NCBI GenBank assembly: GCA_947179485.1
Contig: OX359245.1
Coordinates: forward strand, 57,461,067-57,525,066
Source of the DNA: Allacma fusca
Lineage: Eukaryota > Arthropoda > Collembola > Symphypleona > Sminthuridae
DNA length: 64,000 nt
Direction of reading: 5' to 3'
In this document: in pieces, positions 1 through 10,231 of the stretch
How the letters are laid out: each line of letters starts with the position of its first letter
Numbering within the stretch: position 1 is the stretch's first letter
Made by a program: the position numbers and the translations under genes
Notes under the pieces: generated by a model
What the model saw: the letters and a program-made list of their open reading frames with translations, nothing else
Database searches by the model: none
What the model was told of the DNA's origin: nothing

Positions 1-480
1 GAAAAAGTGTTTTGCATACTGTAAACTAATTTACATTTACAGTGCTATGAAATATTACTTCGTAGTCATTTTACAATCTCATGGTAAATACAACGATGTG
101 ATCTTTTCACTGAGTATCTGGAAATGCAGGATGTTAGGTTTGGACTATCAGCAAACTGTTGGTGTAAAACTGAGAAGATCACAGAAAATGAAACGCTGAG
201 TAAGGAATTTTGAACGCATTTCTGATAAAAAAGTATACAATTGGATCGTTAGGTCCAGATCATCTCGAGACACAAAACAATTATTACACAAATTGTTATC
301 AAATTCTACCTATTATTTAACTTCAAATAATGACAACTAAAAATCTCAGGACCAAATATCCAGTAGGACCAAATGGTCCCAAACATCGCTTTTGATCACC
401 ATCGAGGCACATTGCTCTCCCGGTAGTTTCTGCTGTTATCATTGAGTCGGAGACATATTAGTTGTAGTAATAAGGCGCTT
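1..480. repeat. Copied distal 5' flank of the receptor array, no gene
   Basis: No coding region is supported here. Bases about 40-330 resemble the far upstream flank of the receptor gene at 47430 (about 48040-48390): both carry TTACTT..GCAGTCA-like text, a TCTGGAAATGC block and a TTGGTGTAAAAC block in the same order. The start also resembles 62030-62090. I read this as a leftover of a further duplication unit whose exons lie outside the window or are lost. The remaining bases show nothing I recognise. Confidence 0.5.
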
Positions 481-833
481 ATTTAATTTAGTCTAAAAAT
501 TTAACAATAGTGTGAGAAATAATTGCTATGTGATGAGCAAATGTATCCCTGCCCGTGGTCCATGCGTTGTGCTTTCTGAATATATTCCCAATCCGCAACT
601 GTTCATTGGCCCGGCATTGGCTCATATATTTGGCCCAACTAATATACTCGGCCGCCGGCGCAACGTAGGCCCAAACTATTATTCCAACCTGATACCAATT
701 GTGGCCCAACACTGGGCCGATGCAATACAGTATCATCCCCATCGCATAACCCTCCAAGGTGGTAAAGTGTAGATGGCGCTCGAATGCTAATTGAAATTCT
801 TGTGTTTGGTCAAAAATTTTTTAAATCTCGTGT

Positions 834-2813
834 TTATTCTTCAATAACATGTAAAAGTGGAACACACAAAAACCCATCATGGAATGGAAGCAACAGACAT
901 TTTCTAACAAGTAGAGCTTTTCGTATTCGTTTATGCGACGATAAGTTTTTAACAAAAAAAATTCCCAGCAAACTACTATCAACAGGATAATCATCAAACT
1001 TGCATTTACATATAAAGTTTCTACCGCAGCATTCCGATGATTCACCTTGCAAGTCTTCTATTAAATATATAATTCCCTCGGTAGACATAAAACAATTATT
1101 CGATTTAGACGTTGACAATTGTACCCTCTGTGACTGAATTTTAGCACGTACATTATAATTGCTAAGATGCAGATTTCCTGCCAATACATTTTCTCGTTCG
1201 GTTATCCTATTTACAATTTGATTCAAGTAGAGATTTTTACCCCTTAACAATATTTTCAGTGTTTGAAGAAAATTTTCTAAGTTGAAAGCACTACAAGATT
1301 CAATGGAGCTAAATGTTAAAGCGTCATCCGCTGGATGACTAAGGCTGTGGATGTTGTACACCATAAAATCTGTACCATACAATTTAGGAACTAATTTGAC
1401 AAAATCAAGCAGTAGTTTTCTTGCCATTCCTATCCAATCACTATTCAGGTTACCTTTCAGTAGAATATACATACTTACACTAAACAATAAAAAATGACGA
1501 TACTTTGATTTTGGAAGCACGGATTTGAGAGCAAGTGGCCCAACGTATATTAAGAACATTCGCAGTTCAGTGGCCTTCCACCGGTCAATTTCTTTGAGAC
1601 TTCGACATTTTCTGGCAAAATCTCTAGGCAAATATTTATTGAAGCCTACTATTTTTTCAGAAATATGATTAACTAAACCGGTGGACAACTTATGTGGAAT
1701 ACCACCCTTGACCCACGTATGAAGAAGCTTCCTCATTACGCCTAAGCAACAAAGATGCATATAGTCCAGAGGGACTTGAGTTACCAATCCTAATTTCAAA
1801 ACTGACAACGGGCTTCGTATTAGTTGATGTTTTGTATATTCCATACATAAATACTTGTGGTCAGTTCTAAGTGGGTCGTCAACCGATAAAAATGTCATTC
1901 TCCTTTGCCATGTGCCCTTAATTTCACATCTTTCACAGCCATCATAGGAATTAAAAATAGAGCATCCTTTAATAAAACTTCTGGCTGGCGCATCTGCAAC
2001 AATGCATCGAATTCTAAATTCATATAATTTGCCATTAAGTTGTATACCTTCCTGCTCTAAAAGTAAGCATTCATTCGTCAAATCATTGAGAAATGCCTGA
2101 ATAGAAGGCTTATCATCACCATAATATATGGCAATTACAAATGGAGATTGGTCGAAAGCTTGATCTAAAACACCAAGAATAGGAATAAATTGTTTGCGAG
2201 AGCTTTTTGTCAAAGGTACACCATCAATTCCTACAGTGACGGTCAATGTAGATTCTTTTGTCAGAATTTCAAAATTAGAATTTTTGGGCAAAATGTGGAA
2301 CTTTAATCCTGATTGTGATCTTGCGATTATACGATTTTTTAAGCCAAAGTAGCAGAATTGACCCCTGTCCATAATTTCGATGTGTGATTTGTTAATATTG
2401 GTACATAGTAACGAGCGTACATCGACTGGCAGATTTTCTGCAGGAAGCTTTAGTCTTAAAATTTTAAGAAGGTGTTTGGCTGTTACATGGGGAACATTGT
2501 GTAATAAGCACCATGAAGCCAGCTCAAATTTAAAGGGCATCTGTGGAAATTCTGATTCAGAATCAGACTCACAAATATTGTCACTACTCTGATATTCAAA
2601 CTCATGAGTCATGCTCACCGAATCAAGGAAACCTCTAGTTACATGACTATGATGAGAACCTAACTCTAACGGATTATCTTTTGTTTGACTTGAAGGGGTA
2701 TCTATACAGGTTGCGTTCACTTGCTCATAACGATCCGATTGAATGTGTCTTAAATGATTAGATATGTAATTACTTCTACGCCTCCTCTTTGTTCTAACAG
2801 ATGTGTTTTCCAT
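834..2813 (-). CDS. TNP2-like (EnSpm/CACTA) transposase
   Basis: One uninterrupted frame of 659 residues, probably a single exon. It should cut and rejoin element ends in the nucleus. Motifs in order: basic N terminus (RTKRRRR near residue 8), an acidic stretch near 77-90, GIDGVPLTKSS with D197, IVADAPARS with D274, a zinc-like group C284, C293 and C296 (GCxxxxxxxxGCERC), and VPLDYMHLCCLGV with D350 and H353. The D..DAPA..CxxC..DxMHLxxxGV order is the Transposase_21 (TNP2) pattern of the CACTA superfamily. No stop or frameshift is visible, so the protein could be functional. It lies 90 bp downstream of the companion gene on the same strand. The motif match is family knowledge; activity is inference. 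Confidence 0.8.
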   Translation of the reverse strand: MENTSVRTKRRRRSNYISNHLRHIQSDRYEQVNATCIDTPSSQTKDNPLELGSHHSHVTRGFLDSVSMTHEFEYQSSDNICESDSESEFPQMPFKFELASWCLLHNVPHVTAKHLLKILRLKLPAENLPVDVRSLLCTNINKSHIEIMDRGQFCYFGLKNRIIARSQSGLKFHILPKNSNFEILTKESTLTVTVGIDGVPLTKSSRKQFIPILGVLDQAFDQSPFVIAIYYGDDKPSIQAFLNDLTNECLLLEQEGIQLNGKLYEFRIRCIVADAPARSFIKGCSIFNSYDGCERCEIKGTWQRRMTFLSVDDPLRTDHKYLCMEYTKHQLIRSPLSVLKLGLVTQVPLDYMHLCCLGVMRKLLHTWVKGGIPHKLSTGLVNHISEKIVGFNKYLPRDFARKCRSLKEIDRWKATELRMFLIYVGPLALKSVLPKSKYRHFLLFSVSMYILLKGNLNSDWIGMARKLLLDFVKLVPKLYGTDFMVYNIHSLSHPADDALTFSSIESCSAFNLENFLQTLKILLRGKNLYLNQIVNRITERENVLAGNLHLSNYNVRAKIQSQRVQLSTSKSNNCFMSTEGIIYLIEDLQGESSECCGRNFICKCKFDDYPVDSSLLGIFFVKNLSSHKRIRKALLVRKCLLLPFHDGFLCVPLLHVIEE

Positions 2814-2903
2814 AATTACGAGGACAAAACTACTTTATACAATCAAAGTAATAACTATTACTTAAATAAAGTATACAACTAAACGGAAACTACTTATATT
2901 TAA

Positions 2904-5781
2904 CTAACACACTACGCTTTGCTCTTCCTCCGTTCCGGTCCTTCGAATATCGAAACCATTTTTGACACACGGACTCCACTTGAGATTCGGAACATTCAAA
3001 TTCTTCGACTCCACAAACTCCAGCTGAAATTATGTAGGTAAGCTAAATATGCTAAAGCAATACTGCTAGCCCAAGCAAAATCAATAAAACGCTATCAAGA
3101 ATTTAATAATACAAATAAAATAAAAAAATCATACCTACAACCGACTAACAAATGTTGAGATTCTTAAAGCAGATTTTGTCACCTTTACCAGTGTAACTAA
3201 TGCCAAGGGCCAGTTCGTGAGAAAAAATGCGTGTTAGAATACGGCGAGTTTGAACTTTAAAATCAGCACCACCAATACCACAGCACCATTGTACCTACAA
3301 AAAAATAATTGTCCTGAAAGCTTTTTTGTCAACAAGCTTTTGTTATATCGTCGCTGAAGAGGCAAAATGGACTAAGTGCAATTTCGACTAGAAGCAAAAT
3401 GGTCTACATGCCTTTTTCCTTAAAGGCAAAACGGAATAGTTGCACGCTTTCCTGAAAGCAAAATGAACTACATGCAGTTTTCACTAAAAGCAAAATGGTC
3501 TACATGCGTGTATACTTTCATAATGGCCATTCTGCTTTAAAGCGAAACTGTATGTAGACCATTTTGCTTTTAGACGAAATTGTAAGTAGACCATATTGAT
3601 TTTAAAACTTGATGCATCTATTCCATTTTGCATTTAGTAAAACTGCATGTAGACCATTTTGATTTTAATCGAAAATGCATGTATTCCATTTTGCCTCTTC
3701 AGCGACGATATGCTTCAAATATTTTTGTAGTATGCTAAACTTTTGTGGCACCCTTATAACGGCTTATGCTTATACGGGTTATTCTACTCCCCGGAGCTTC
3801 CCGTTTATCGAGTCGTTTATTTATTAATAGTAACCCGCAAATACTGATTGGAAAATCCAAAAGGAAAGTCAGGATAAAAAACATAAAATGTTGGATACAA
3901 ATCTCACTGAAAAATAATCGCATCCTCATTGCTGTACGAATTTGAAAATCCTGTTAAAACTTCCCTACATTACTTTCAGATTTTCAAAATTGTGTGGGTA
4001 AAAAATGCGCACATTTGACAGCATTGTTGACAGAAAAAATGACCTACACAATATGGCCAGAATTCAAAAATTCACACGCCAGAATTCCACAATTTTAGGC
4101 CCAAACGGTAACAAACAAATATTAAAATATTCCCTGTGGATGTATTTATAAGATACGTCAGGCCTAAATTATTAAGAGTTTCTGCCGTGCTAATTTTGAC
4201 TTCAGTATTTCCTCCGCGACCTGAAGTGACAGTTTGTTTTCAATTGGAATTTTGATTGGGCAAACTTCACGTCGAGATGTCTGTTTCGAAATTACACTTA
4301 CTTCTGAACTCTGCAAGAAATGTCTGAGTAAAGTCCTCTGCAAATTTTAATGGTTTTTGCCGAATTCTACACGGTAAATTATCCGCACCTTTATTCTGAT
4401 CTATTGATTTAATAAAAATCACTGAATAAAAATAAATGTTTTTTGTAAAACTATTTTCTCTGGAGTTCCCTATTTGCTTTGTCCCCTCATTGTCTTGTAT
4501 ACTACATGTGTACAAAGTTTTTTCTTGATAGTAAATTTTAAAAACTATTTTCATAAAAAAACCTTAAAGATTTTAAAATTATAGAGCCCTTAAAGTATCT
4601 CTATTGACAAACTGCTTAAAATACATCAAATCCTATTGAAAAAATATTAAACCCATTTATCTTCATACGAAAGTGTTTTTACTGTCTAGATATTTACTAT
4701 CTTTCCGAACCAGCCATTAAATAATCAAATATACATAATATTATATCCCCTGTGCATTACATACGCGTTAAGGGTAGCCCATCGCAGACTTCTATTTCAG
4801 TCTGAGATGTTGAGACAGTTGACAGTGGCGTAAAAGCCAAATCTTCGTCTACTATTGCTCGGGCTTCCGGTAGCAATGGGGATTTTTCACAATCCTCAGA
4901 AACGTCACTGCTGTTATCTGTGGTAGTAGATTCCACCGAATATTTTGCTGAATTTCTTGAAATTTTTTCACACGATAAATCATTCGAATTGCCCGGATCT
5001 GCAACCCCCACACAAGCTTTAACGTCCTGGGCTAAAAGTAGCAGAACAAATATTTATAATTGCGCAATAATTACACACGGTTAAATAATTGCATATTATT
5101 TTACACAGAATTTCTACATGAAATTATAATTACGACAGTATCATCTGTTAGAAAATTTTGAAATTAAGTTTTACCTGAGAATAAAGGTACCAATGCCGTG
5201 CATGAATATTCATCAACCCCAATAGCTTCTGAGTCGCTCTCGCTAGAAATAGTCACACGTGTTACCCGTCGGGATTTCGGTGTTTTGATAGGTGGACTAT
5301 AAATTATTCGTCGCTTCCGATTTTTTCGGAGTTTTACAATGTGGTCCGCTGCATCATTATCGGTTCCCGTCTCAACAGTAGAGCTATACTGCAGCTTTAT
5401 AGAAGCTTGTCTGGCCTGCAGAAAATCGTCTGCAAATAATTTTTATGGCTTTTTATTTCATACTTTTTTCGTTTCTTTATTTCTTTTGAGAAAAGCTTCA
5501 AGCTTAAAAACAATATCAATATTATCATAATAACGAGTGTTCAAATAATCCTTACCACTTGTATACTTAACGCTGATCTCATAAGAAGGCCAAGAATCTT
5601 TATTTGGTTTTGATTTTGGATTCGATCGCAATGCAAGAATTTTGTTCCGAGTGTCATCAGGAAAATAACAAAGGTTGGAATTCTTCGTATCAATCCATCC
5701 TGTTGGAATAACTTCCAGTGATTCATCCAGTACGAATTTCACCACACAAACGTTTTTGAGATCTTTAATTATTACAGCCAT
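2904..5781 (-). CDS. DUF4806-type companion protein of the EnSpm-like element, multi-exon
   Basis: Spliced gene read right to left. Exon 1 (5781-5464) encodes 106 residues with FVLDESLEVIPTGWI and CYFPDD, the typical N-terminal domain of these companions. A GT-AG join to 5415 continues in frame (ARQASIKLQ... then a basic RRIIYSPP region, to 5175). The next exon is 5031-4765 (acidic, Ser/Thr-rich). A possible exon follows at about 4428-4290, ending before GTAAGTGT. The diagnostic end is GIGGADFKVQTRRILTRIF at about 3290-3190. The last exon, about 3024-2904, ends WFRYSKDRNGGRAKR and a stop. Splicing between 4290 and 3300 is unresolved, and that gap contains a Tc1-type foldback. The function of this family is unknown; DNA binding or accessory transposition is a guess. 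Confidence 0.6.
3348..3708. mobile_element. Tc1/mariner-type foldback MITE
   Basis: Terminal inverted repeats start TCGTCGCTGAAGAGGCAAAA (3348) and end with the exact complement at 3708, flanked by TA on both sides (3346-3347 and 3709-3710). The TA duplication is the Tc1/mariner signature. The interior is a run of short units containing GCAAAATGG and CTACATGC that switch orientation near 3520, so most of the 361 bp can fold on itself. No coding capacity. It sits within the companion gene of the EnSpm-like element, most likely in an intron. Confidence 0.75.
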
Positions 5782-6131
5782 TGGTTGTCACTGTAGTTCT
5801 CCTTGACTTTCTTAATTAAATCTACAAGTCTAGTACAAGTCTAATACAAGTCTATAGTATAACAATGAGGTACTGCTGCAAAAAATGTCTGATGCCATGC
5901 TTTTCACTCTGCACTCTGCACATGCGCCACGTCTTGAGCTTGGTAGTGTTGGCGTACTGGTTCATAGCCGATATGAAACCAACACAGTTCTACACATTGT
6001 AGAAATGAGGGTTATTGGGAGCTGGCCCAGTAAACAACCAACACCATTTTCCATCTTTAAACCGATTCCGCAATCCGCCAACCATCTCTGCGTTGGCCCG
6101 TCAACTCGCCAACACTTCGTTGCGGATTGGG

Positions 6132-6470
6132 TTGCAGATACGTAATACAGATACGTAACAGTTGTTTGTCTCGAGAAATTCATGCTACAGCCGTTCTCGA
6201 TTACGATTTGGTAAACATTTTGAGGACGAAATTCAAAATCGGTTATCCGTCGGTTTAACCGAGTGGCTACATTTACTTAATCCGAACCGAACGGATAAAT
6301 TCATATTTAAAACCCAACCGATGCGAAACCGATATCCGGTTAGGCATTGAAGTGTCCGAACCGTTTAGTTATTTCAATTCGGTTAAGACTGTTCTATCCG
6401 AACCGTCCGTTTCGGTTAACCGATGGTCGGATAACCGCGTTAAACCGAACCGATCTCATGCTGAGACTTA
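6132..6470. mobile_element. Miniature element with GGTTAACCG-type words
   Basis: Between 6230 and 6455 the sequence is filled with CGGTTAACCG, CGAACCG and CGGATA words in both orientations, as in the subterminal arrays of other miniature elements in this window. No clear inverted termini or target duplication could be fixed. It abuts the splice donor of exon 2 of receptor pseudogene A (6489), so it lies in the former second intron. The first 100 bp show nothing recognisable. Confidence 0.4.
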
Positions 6471-6489
6471 CTTATGTATAATTACATAC

Positions 6490-7289
6490 CTCAACCGAGT
6501 CATATTACAATTTAAAACGTGAGTGATTTTCTCCAAAAACAGTAGCATATTTTCAATAGCTAGTATGATACTGGCACCCGTTGAGTGGCTTGTCATAGTA
6601 TCGTTTATGAAGAGAAATACACAAAACCAAGGACTTTGCCAGGTCTCCGGCAACAACTGGTAACCGAGAAGACTTGAACAGACAAAGGGTGCTAATGTCA
6701 TAAAGACAGTAATCATGAGAGGTGCCACAAAGGGAGACAAGATTGCGAACAGTTCTTTGACAGAAAATCCGCCCAATGTTTGCTTTTTGATGACCCTACA
6801 TAAAAAAAGATTTGAAAGAACAACTGTATTCAAGACGTATACAAATAATTATATTTAATTCTGAAAGTAATTATTTACAATATATTCGTATAGGAAAGAA
6901 ATAAGATCAGAAAATGCTTAACCTTTTGGTTCTTCTTCCAAAATGAAGTTGAAAATTGTTGTCAATCCAGTGTTTTGGATAATTACAAATGTCTCAACTA
7001 AAAAACTCAAACCGAGGTTTAAAATGTGATATAGGTGCAGTCCGAGGTCATAATTTGTTGGTTTTTGATCATTTTGTGAGGCTAATAGTGTAAATGAGTA
7101 AATGCCTAAGTACAACCGAAGGTGTTTATAAAGATAAAATAGAAGATATAGGTATTTTATGGAATTTGTTGTAGGCTTCATGTAAACCCTTTGAACTTTA
7201 ATATGTACGACTTTTAATGACAGCAAATTAATTCTTGACCTAAAAGCCATGTATTGAATATAAGGTTTTAAATTAGAAGGGGAAAGCAT
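6490..7289 (-). pseudogene. Receptor pseudogene A: exons 1-2 only, frameshift in exon 2
   Basis: Exon 1 (7289-6923, 367 nt) reads MLSPSNLKPYIQYMAF and is one codon shorter than its paralogues; it ends at an AAAAG|GTTAAG donor. Exon 2 (6795-6490) is 306 nt where every other copy has 307. Alignment of the CATTGG..GAATTTTCTG region shows one base lost near 6755-6775. This throws exon 2 out of frame with exon 1, although the rest of the exon 2 frame (FAILSPFVAPLMITV) is still open. The third exon, which carries TM5-7 and the conserved C terminus, is not found between 6490 and 1. In its place are a miniature element and the EnSpm-like transposon. Parent family: three-exon gustatory-receptor-like 7TM proteins. 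Confidence 0.8.
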
Positions 7290-7501
7290 TTTATTTTCTG
7301 AAAGCTAAACTGACCTTTACAATTTTATTTCTCAGAATTTTACTATGTTAAACATGTAACTTTACTGCTACCATCTCAAAGGGATGGGCCATACTGACAT
7401 TTTTAAACCAGAAACTCACGAGTGAAAAAGAATGCTCATTGACTGAAGGGACAAATCATGGAAATTTTTCAACCCAAGGAAATTTATTGGCCAATTTGTT
7501 G
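7290..7501. promoter_or_regulatory. Conserved 5' flank of the receptor genes
   Basis: About 200 bp upstream of this start codon recurs before every other copy, at 11888, 15279, 31948, 34068, 40112 and 47431. Shared blocks include ATACTGACATTT and a TTACTGCT..TCTCAAA block. The 5' UTR and promoter of each receptor should lie in these stretches. I see no sharp TATA box. Conservation could equally be simple recent duplication. Confidence 0.4.
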
Positions 7502-7509
7502 AATTTAAC

Positions 7510-8008
7510 TAGTGGTCGGACCAATTCAATTCAGAATTGGAAATTTTCGATTCGATTAGATTCGATTCAATTCGATTCAGTAGTATTTCGATTCGATTTG
7601 CAGCAAAGCCAAATCGAATGATTCGATTTGGGTATTGAACTGAATCGAATCATATCATGTGAATTTCAATTCAAACAATTCATCAAAACCGCTTCGGCTG
7701 CGCACGGGTACTTTTTTTCCGCATATTCAAAGTTCAAATGCTACGTATACCACAACGTTTGTTATTTTAGCGTAGCTTTTTCTATAACCTTTATAATTGT
7801 ATACGACATTCCAGTAACATAAGGAAAACTTTGTATTTTCCCACTTGAATCGTTCGATTTACGATTCAATTCGATTCACTGAGTGAATTGAATCGAATTG
7901 AATTGCTTTGCGGCAAATTGAATCGAAAATCGGTTTTTCGATTCAATTCAAGCTCCAAATTGAATCAAATTGAAAAATTCGAATCAAATTGAATCGATCC
8001 GACCACTA
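7510..8008. mobile_element. hAT MITE, ATTCGATT-word family (499 bp)
   Basis: Termini TAGTGGTCGGACCAATTCAA and, in reverse, TTGAATCGATCCGACCACTA, flanked by an exact 8-bp duplication AATTTAAC (7502-7509 and 8009-8016). The outer 120 bp at each end are arrays of ATTCGATT or GAATTGAA words. No coding capacity. The paralogous flank of the next receptor gene (TTTAACTTAACACTAAC near 12089) is the empty site. A second copy of the same family is at 50531-52150. Confidence 0.9.
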
Positions 8009-8081
8009 AATTTAACACTACCAGGAAAAAAATTGTATTTTTACGAAAATTGGTTTAGGCTAATTGTACGTAGATTATGAG

Positions 8082-9468
8082 CAGGGATGGGAATATTACA
8101 CATACGACCTGCAGGATTGGATTAAGGGATTGAGGGAAAAAAATCCGATCACTTGGATTGGATTAACGGATTAAATGACAAAATTCCGATCACTTGGATT
8201 GGATTAACGGATTAAATGACAAAATTGCGATCACTTGGATTGGATTAACGGATTAAATGACAAAATTCCGATCACTTGGATTGGATTAACGGATTAAATG
8301 ACAAAATTCTGATCACTTGGATTGGACTAACGGATTAAAGTAAAAAACTCTGATCACTTGGATTGGATTAAGGGATTGAGGAAAAACATTGCGACCACTT
8401 GGATTGGATTAACGGATTAAAGATAAAAATTCCGATCATTTGGATTGGATTAAGGGATTGAGGGGGAAATTCTGACAACTTGAATTGGATTAAGGGATTG
8501 ACGGGGAAATGGTTGATGAATAAAAATTCACAGATTTACATTGGATTTCCAATAAAGATGTCGATATTAAGGATTGATGAAGAAAATCAAACATTTTATA
8601 ATGGATTAGCACATAGACCAATTTAATTCTTACATAAAACAGATTAACGGGTCAACATTTGTTAATACATACTTATATGGTTTGCGCTATTGGCCACCAT
8701 AAATTCAGTAATTCAGATTGGGAGAACACATCAGTATACAGTAAATTATTATGGATGGAGTGGAACCAGAAATAATAATGAAATAATACAAGAAATAATC
8801 TGCTTAAAATAGAGTTCAATTCACAATTCCAGCCTACACATTTACGACACACATTTCAATTATTATATTAAACTCCCGCATAAAAACGCTTCACATTTTT
8901 TGCCCGGAATTTGTTTGAGCACAAGCTGCTAATTTCCATTTGGGCTAAAATACTAGTAATCAAAATATGCACATATTTGATGCAAGGGTAAAGAGAATTT
9001 GTTACTCCGTAATCAGTAAAAAAAGCTTCTGTGCTCCCACGTTCTTTGCTAAGATTTATATTTTTAACAAACCATAACGACGATTACTGTTTGAAAACAG
9101 CCTCGCAATTGTGACATATGAACACAAGCTACAAGTTCATTACAAAGATGCTACATGTTGAAAAATGTAGCAATGATAAAGCAGCAGATGTAATCCAATC
9201 CATACTACTGACAGCCGTGGATTTTGGGATTAGGATTGACCAAATAATCCATTAAGTATTGGATTAGGATTTGGGATTAATTCGTTGCCATACAAATAAT
9301 CGGATTTAACTAGTAGATTAAAATGAAAGCATTCAGCCAGGATTGAGGATTAAGGATTAGATCCAGGTTTCCTCAACATCTGGATTGGGATTGGGATTAA
9401 TTATTTCTTTTAAAATTTGTAATCCGGGATTAAATTAATCCCGGATTAATAATCCATTCCCATCCCTG
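8082..9468. mobile_element. hAT-type MITE with GGATTA-word arrays (1387 bp)
   Basis: Inverted termini CAGGGATGGGAAT and ATTCCCATCCCTG, with an exact 8-bp duplication ATTATGAG (8074-8081 and 9469-9476). The left arm holds a tandem repeat of 41-bp units beginning CCGATCACTTGGATTGGATT (starts at 8145, 8186 and 8227, then more diverged copies to about 8510). The right arm (9180-9450) holds inverted GGATTA/TAATCC words. The middle (8520-9180) is AT-rich and has no recognisable coding. Non-autonomous. Confidence 0.85.
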
Positions 9469-9509
9469 ATTATGAGTCCAATTAATCATAGTCTGCTGTA
9501 GATTTCATA

Positions 9510-9680
9510 TTGAATAGTTTCCTGTGCATTTTCTAGTGAATAGTTCCCTGTGCATTTCCTAGTGATTAGTTCCTTGCAATTTTCCTAGTGCATAGATCCT
9601 TCGAATTTCCTAGTTAATAGTTCCTTCCAATTCCCTAGTGAATAGTTCCTTCGGTTTTCCTAGTGAATAGTTTCCTGTGC
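9510..9680. repeat. Minisatellite, 25-26 bp units
   Basis: About six units of the form TTCCTAGTGAATAGTTCCTT; CCTAG recurs at 9558, 9584, 9609, 9634 and 9659. Shorter versions lie in the same place of other duplication units (13205-13260 and 33915-33995), so the array expanded after duplication. The rest of 9477-10231 is copied 3'/5' flank without coding evidence. Confidence 0.7.
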
Positions 9681-10231
9681 TAATGTTATCTTCATTGCTT
9701 ATAGTATTCCGAGAATTTGCTATTAAAGTTTCAATTGACTGCACTTATTCGAATCCGGAAAATGCTTCTCAATTTAATATCAATAGGAGTATTATAACCA
9801 CAAAAGCCAGAAAAGATACAAGCTACTCTAGCCTTCAAAAGATAAAGATAATTAAGCTAGTTTATTCATCAATAATCTATTATAATATTTAGCTAATTCA
9901 AAACCAAGAAATAACTCCGTGACAGTATGCCATCATAAGTATCAGTGTTTGGTAACCGAAGCGCAGTTTCTAGTATTCTTAAATAGTTTCTAGAATTTTT
10001 GTTGCTACACAGCATGTAATCATTAAGGAAAGTGGGTGTATGTACCCGTACATAAGATTCCGTGCGCATACATTGTACTTACACAAAATTTCAGCAGATT
10101 CGTTAGAGACTACCAGACTAGTTCAAGTTGAACATACAATTCAAATGTCAACGGCTGATAGTGAGTGGGTGTGGGTAATAGCGAAGCTTCTAACAAAATA
10201 CCATTTCTTACCCGCAACGATCAGACAGAAA

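Larger units (their letters stand above)
587..6131 (-). mobile_element. EnSpm/CACTA-like DNA transposon with two genes
   Basis: The element is defined by its two minus-strand genes, a TNP2-like transposase and a DUF4806-type companion, a pairing known from animal EnSpm-like elements. A 13-bp inverted pair, CCCAATCCGCAAC at 587-599 and its reverse complement at 6119-6131, brackets them. Both ends also hold several TTGGCCCA or GGCCCAAC words (600-720 and 6025-6110), as expected of subterminal repeats. I did not find a CACTA terminus or a 3-bp target duplication, so the exact ends are uncertain; the inverted pair may be subterminal. The element lies downstream of receptor pseudogene A, where that gene's third exon would be expected. 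Confidence 0.6.

Noticed and set aside
8145-8510. Regularly spaced 41-bp repeats that might suggest a CRISPR array
   Set aside because: The units are contiguous tandem copies without unique spacers, lie in a transposon arm and the genome is eukaryotic.
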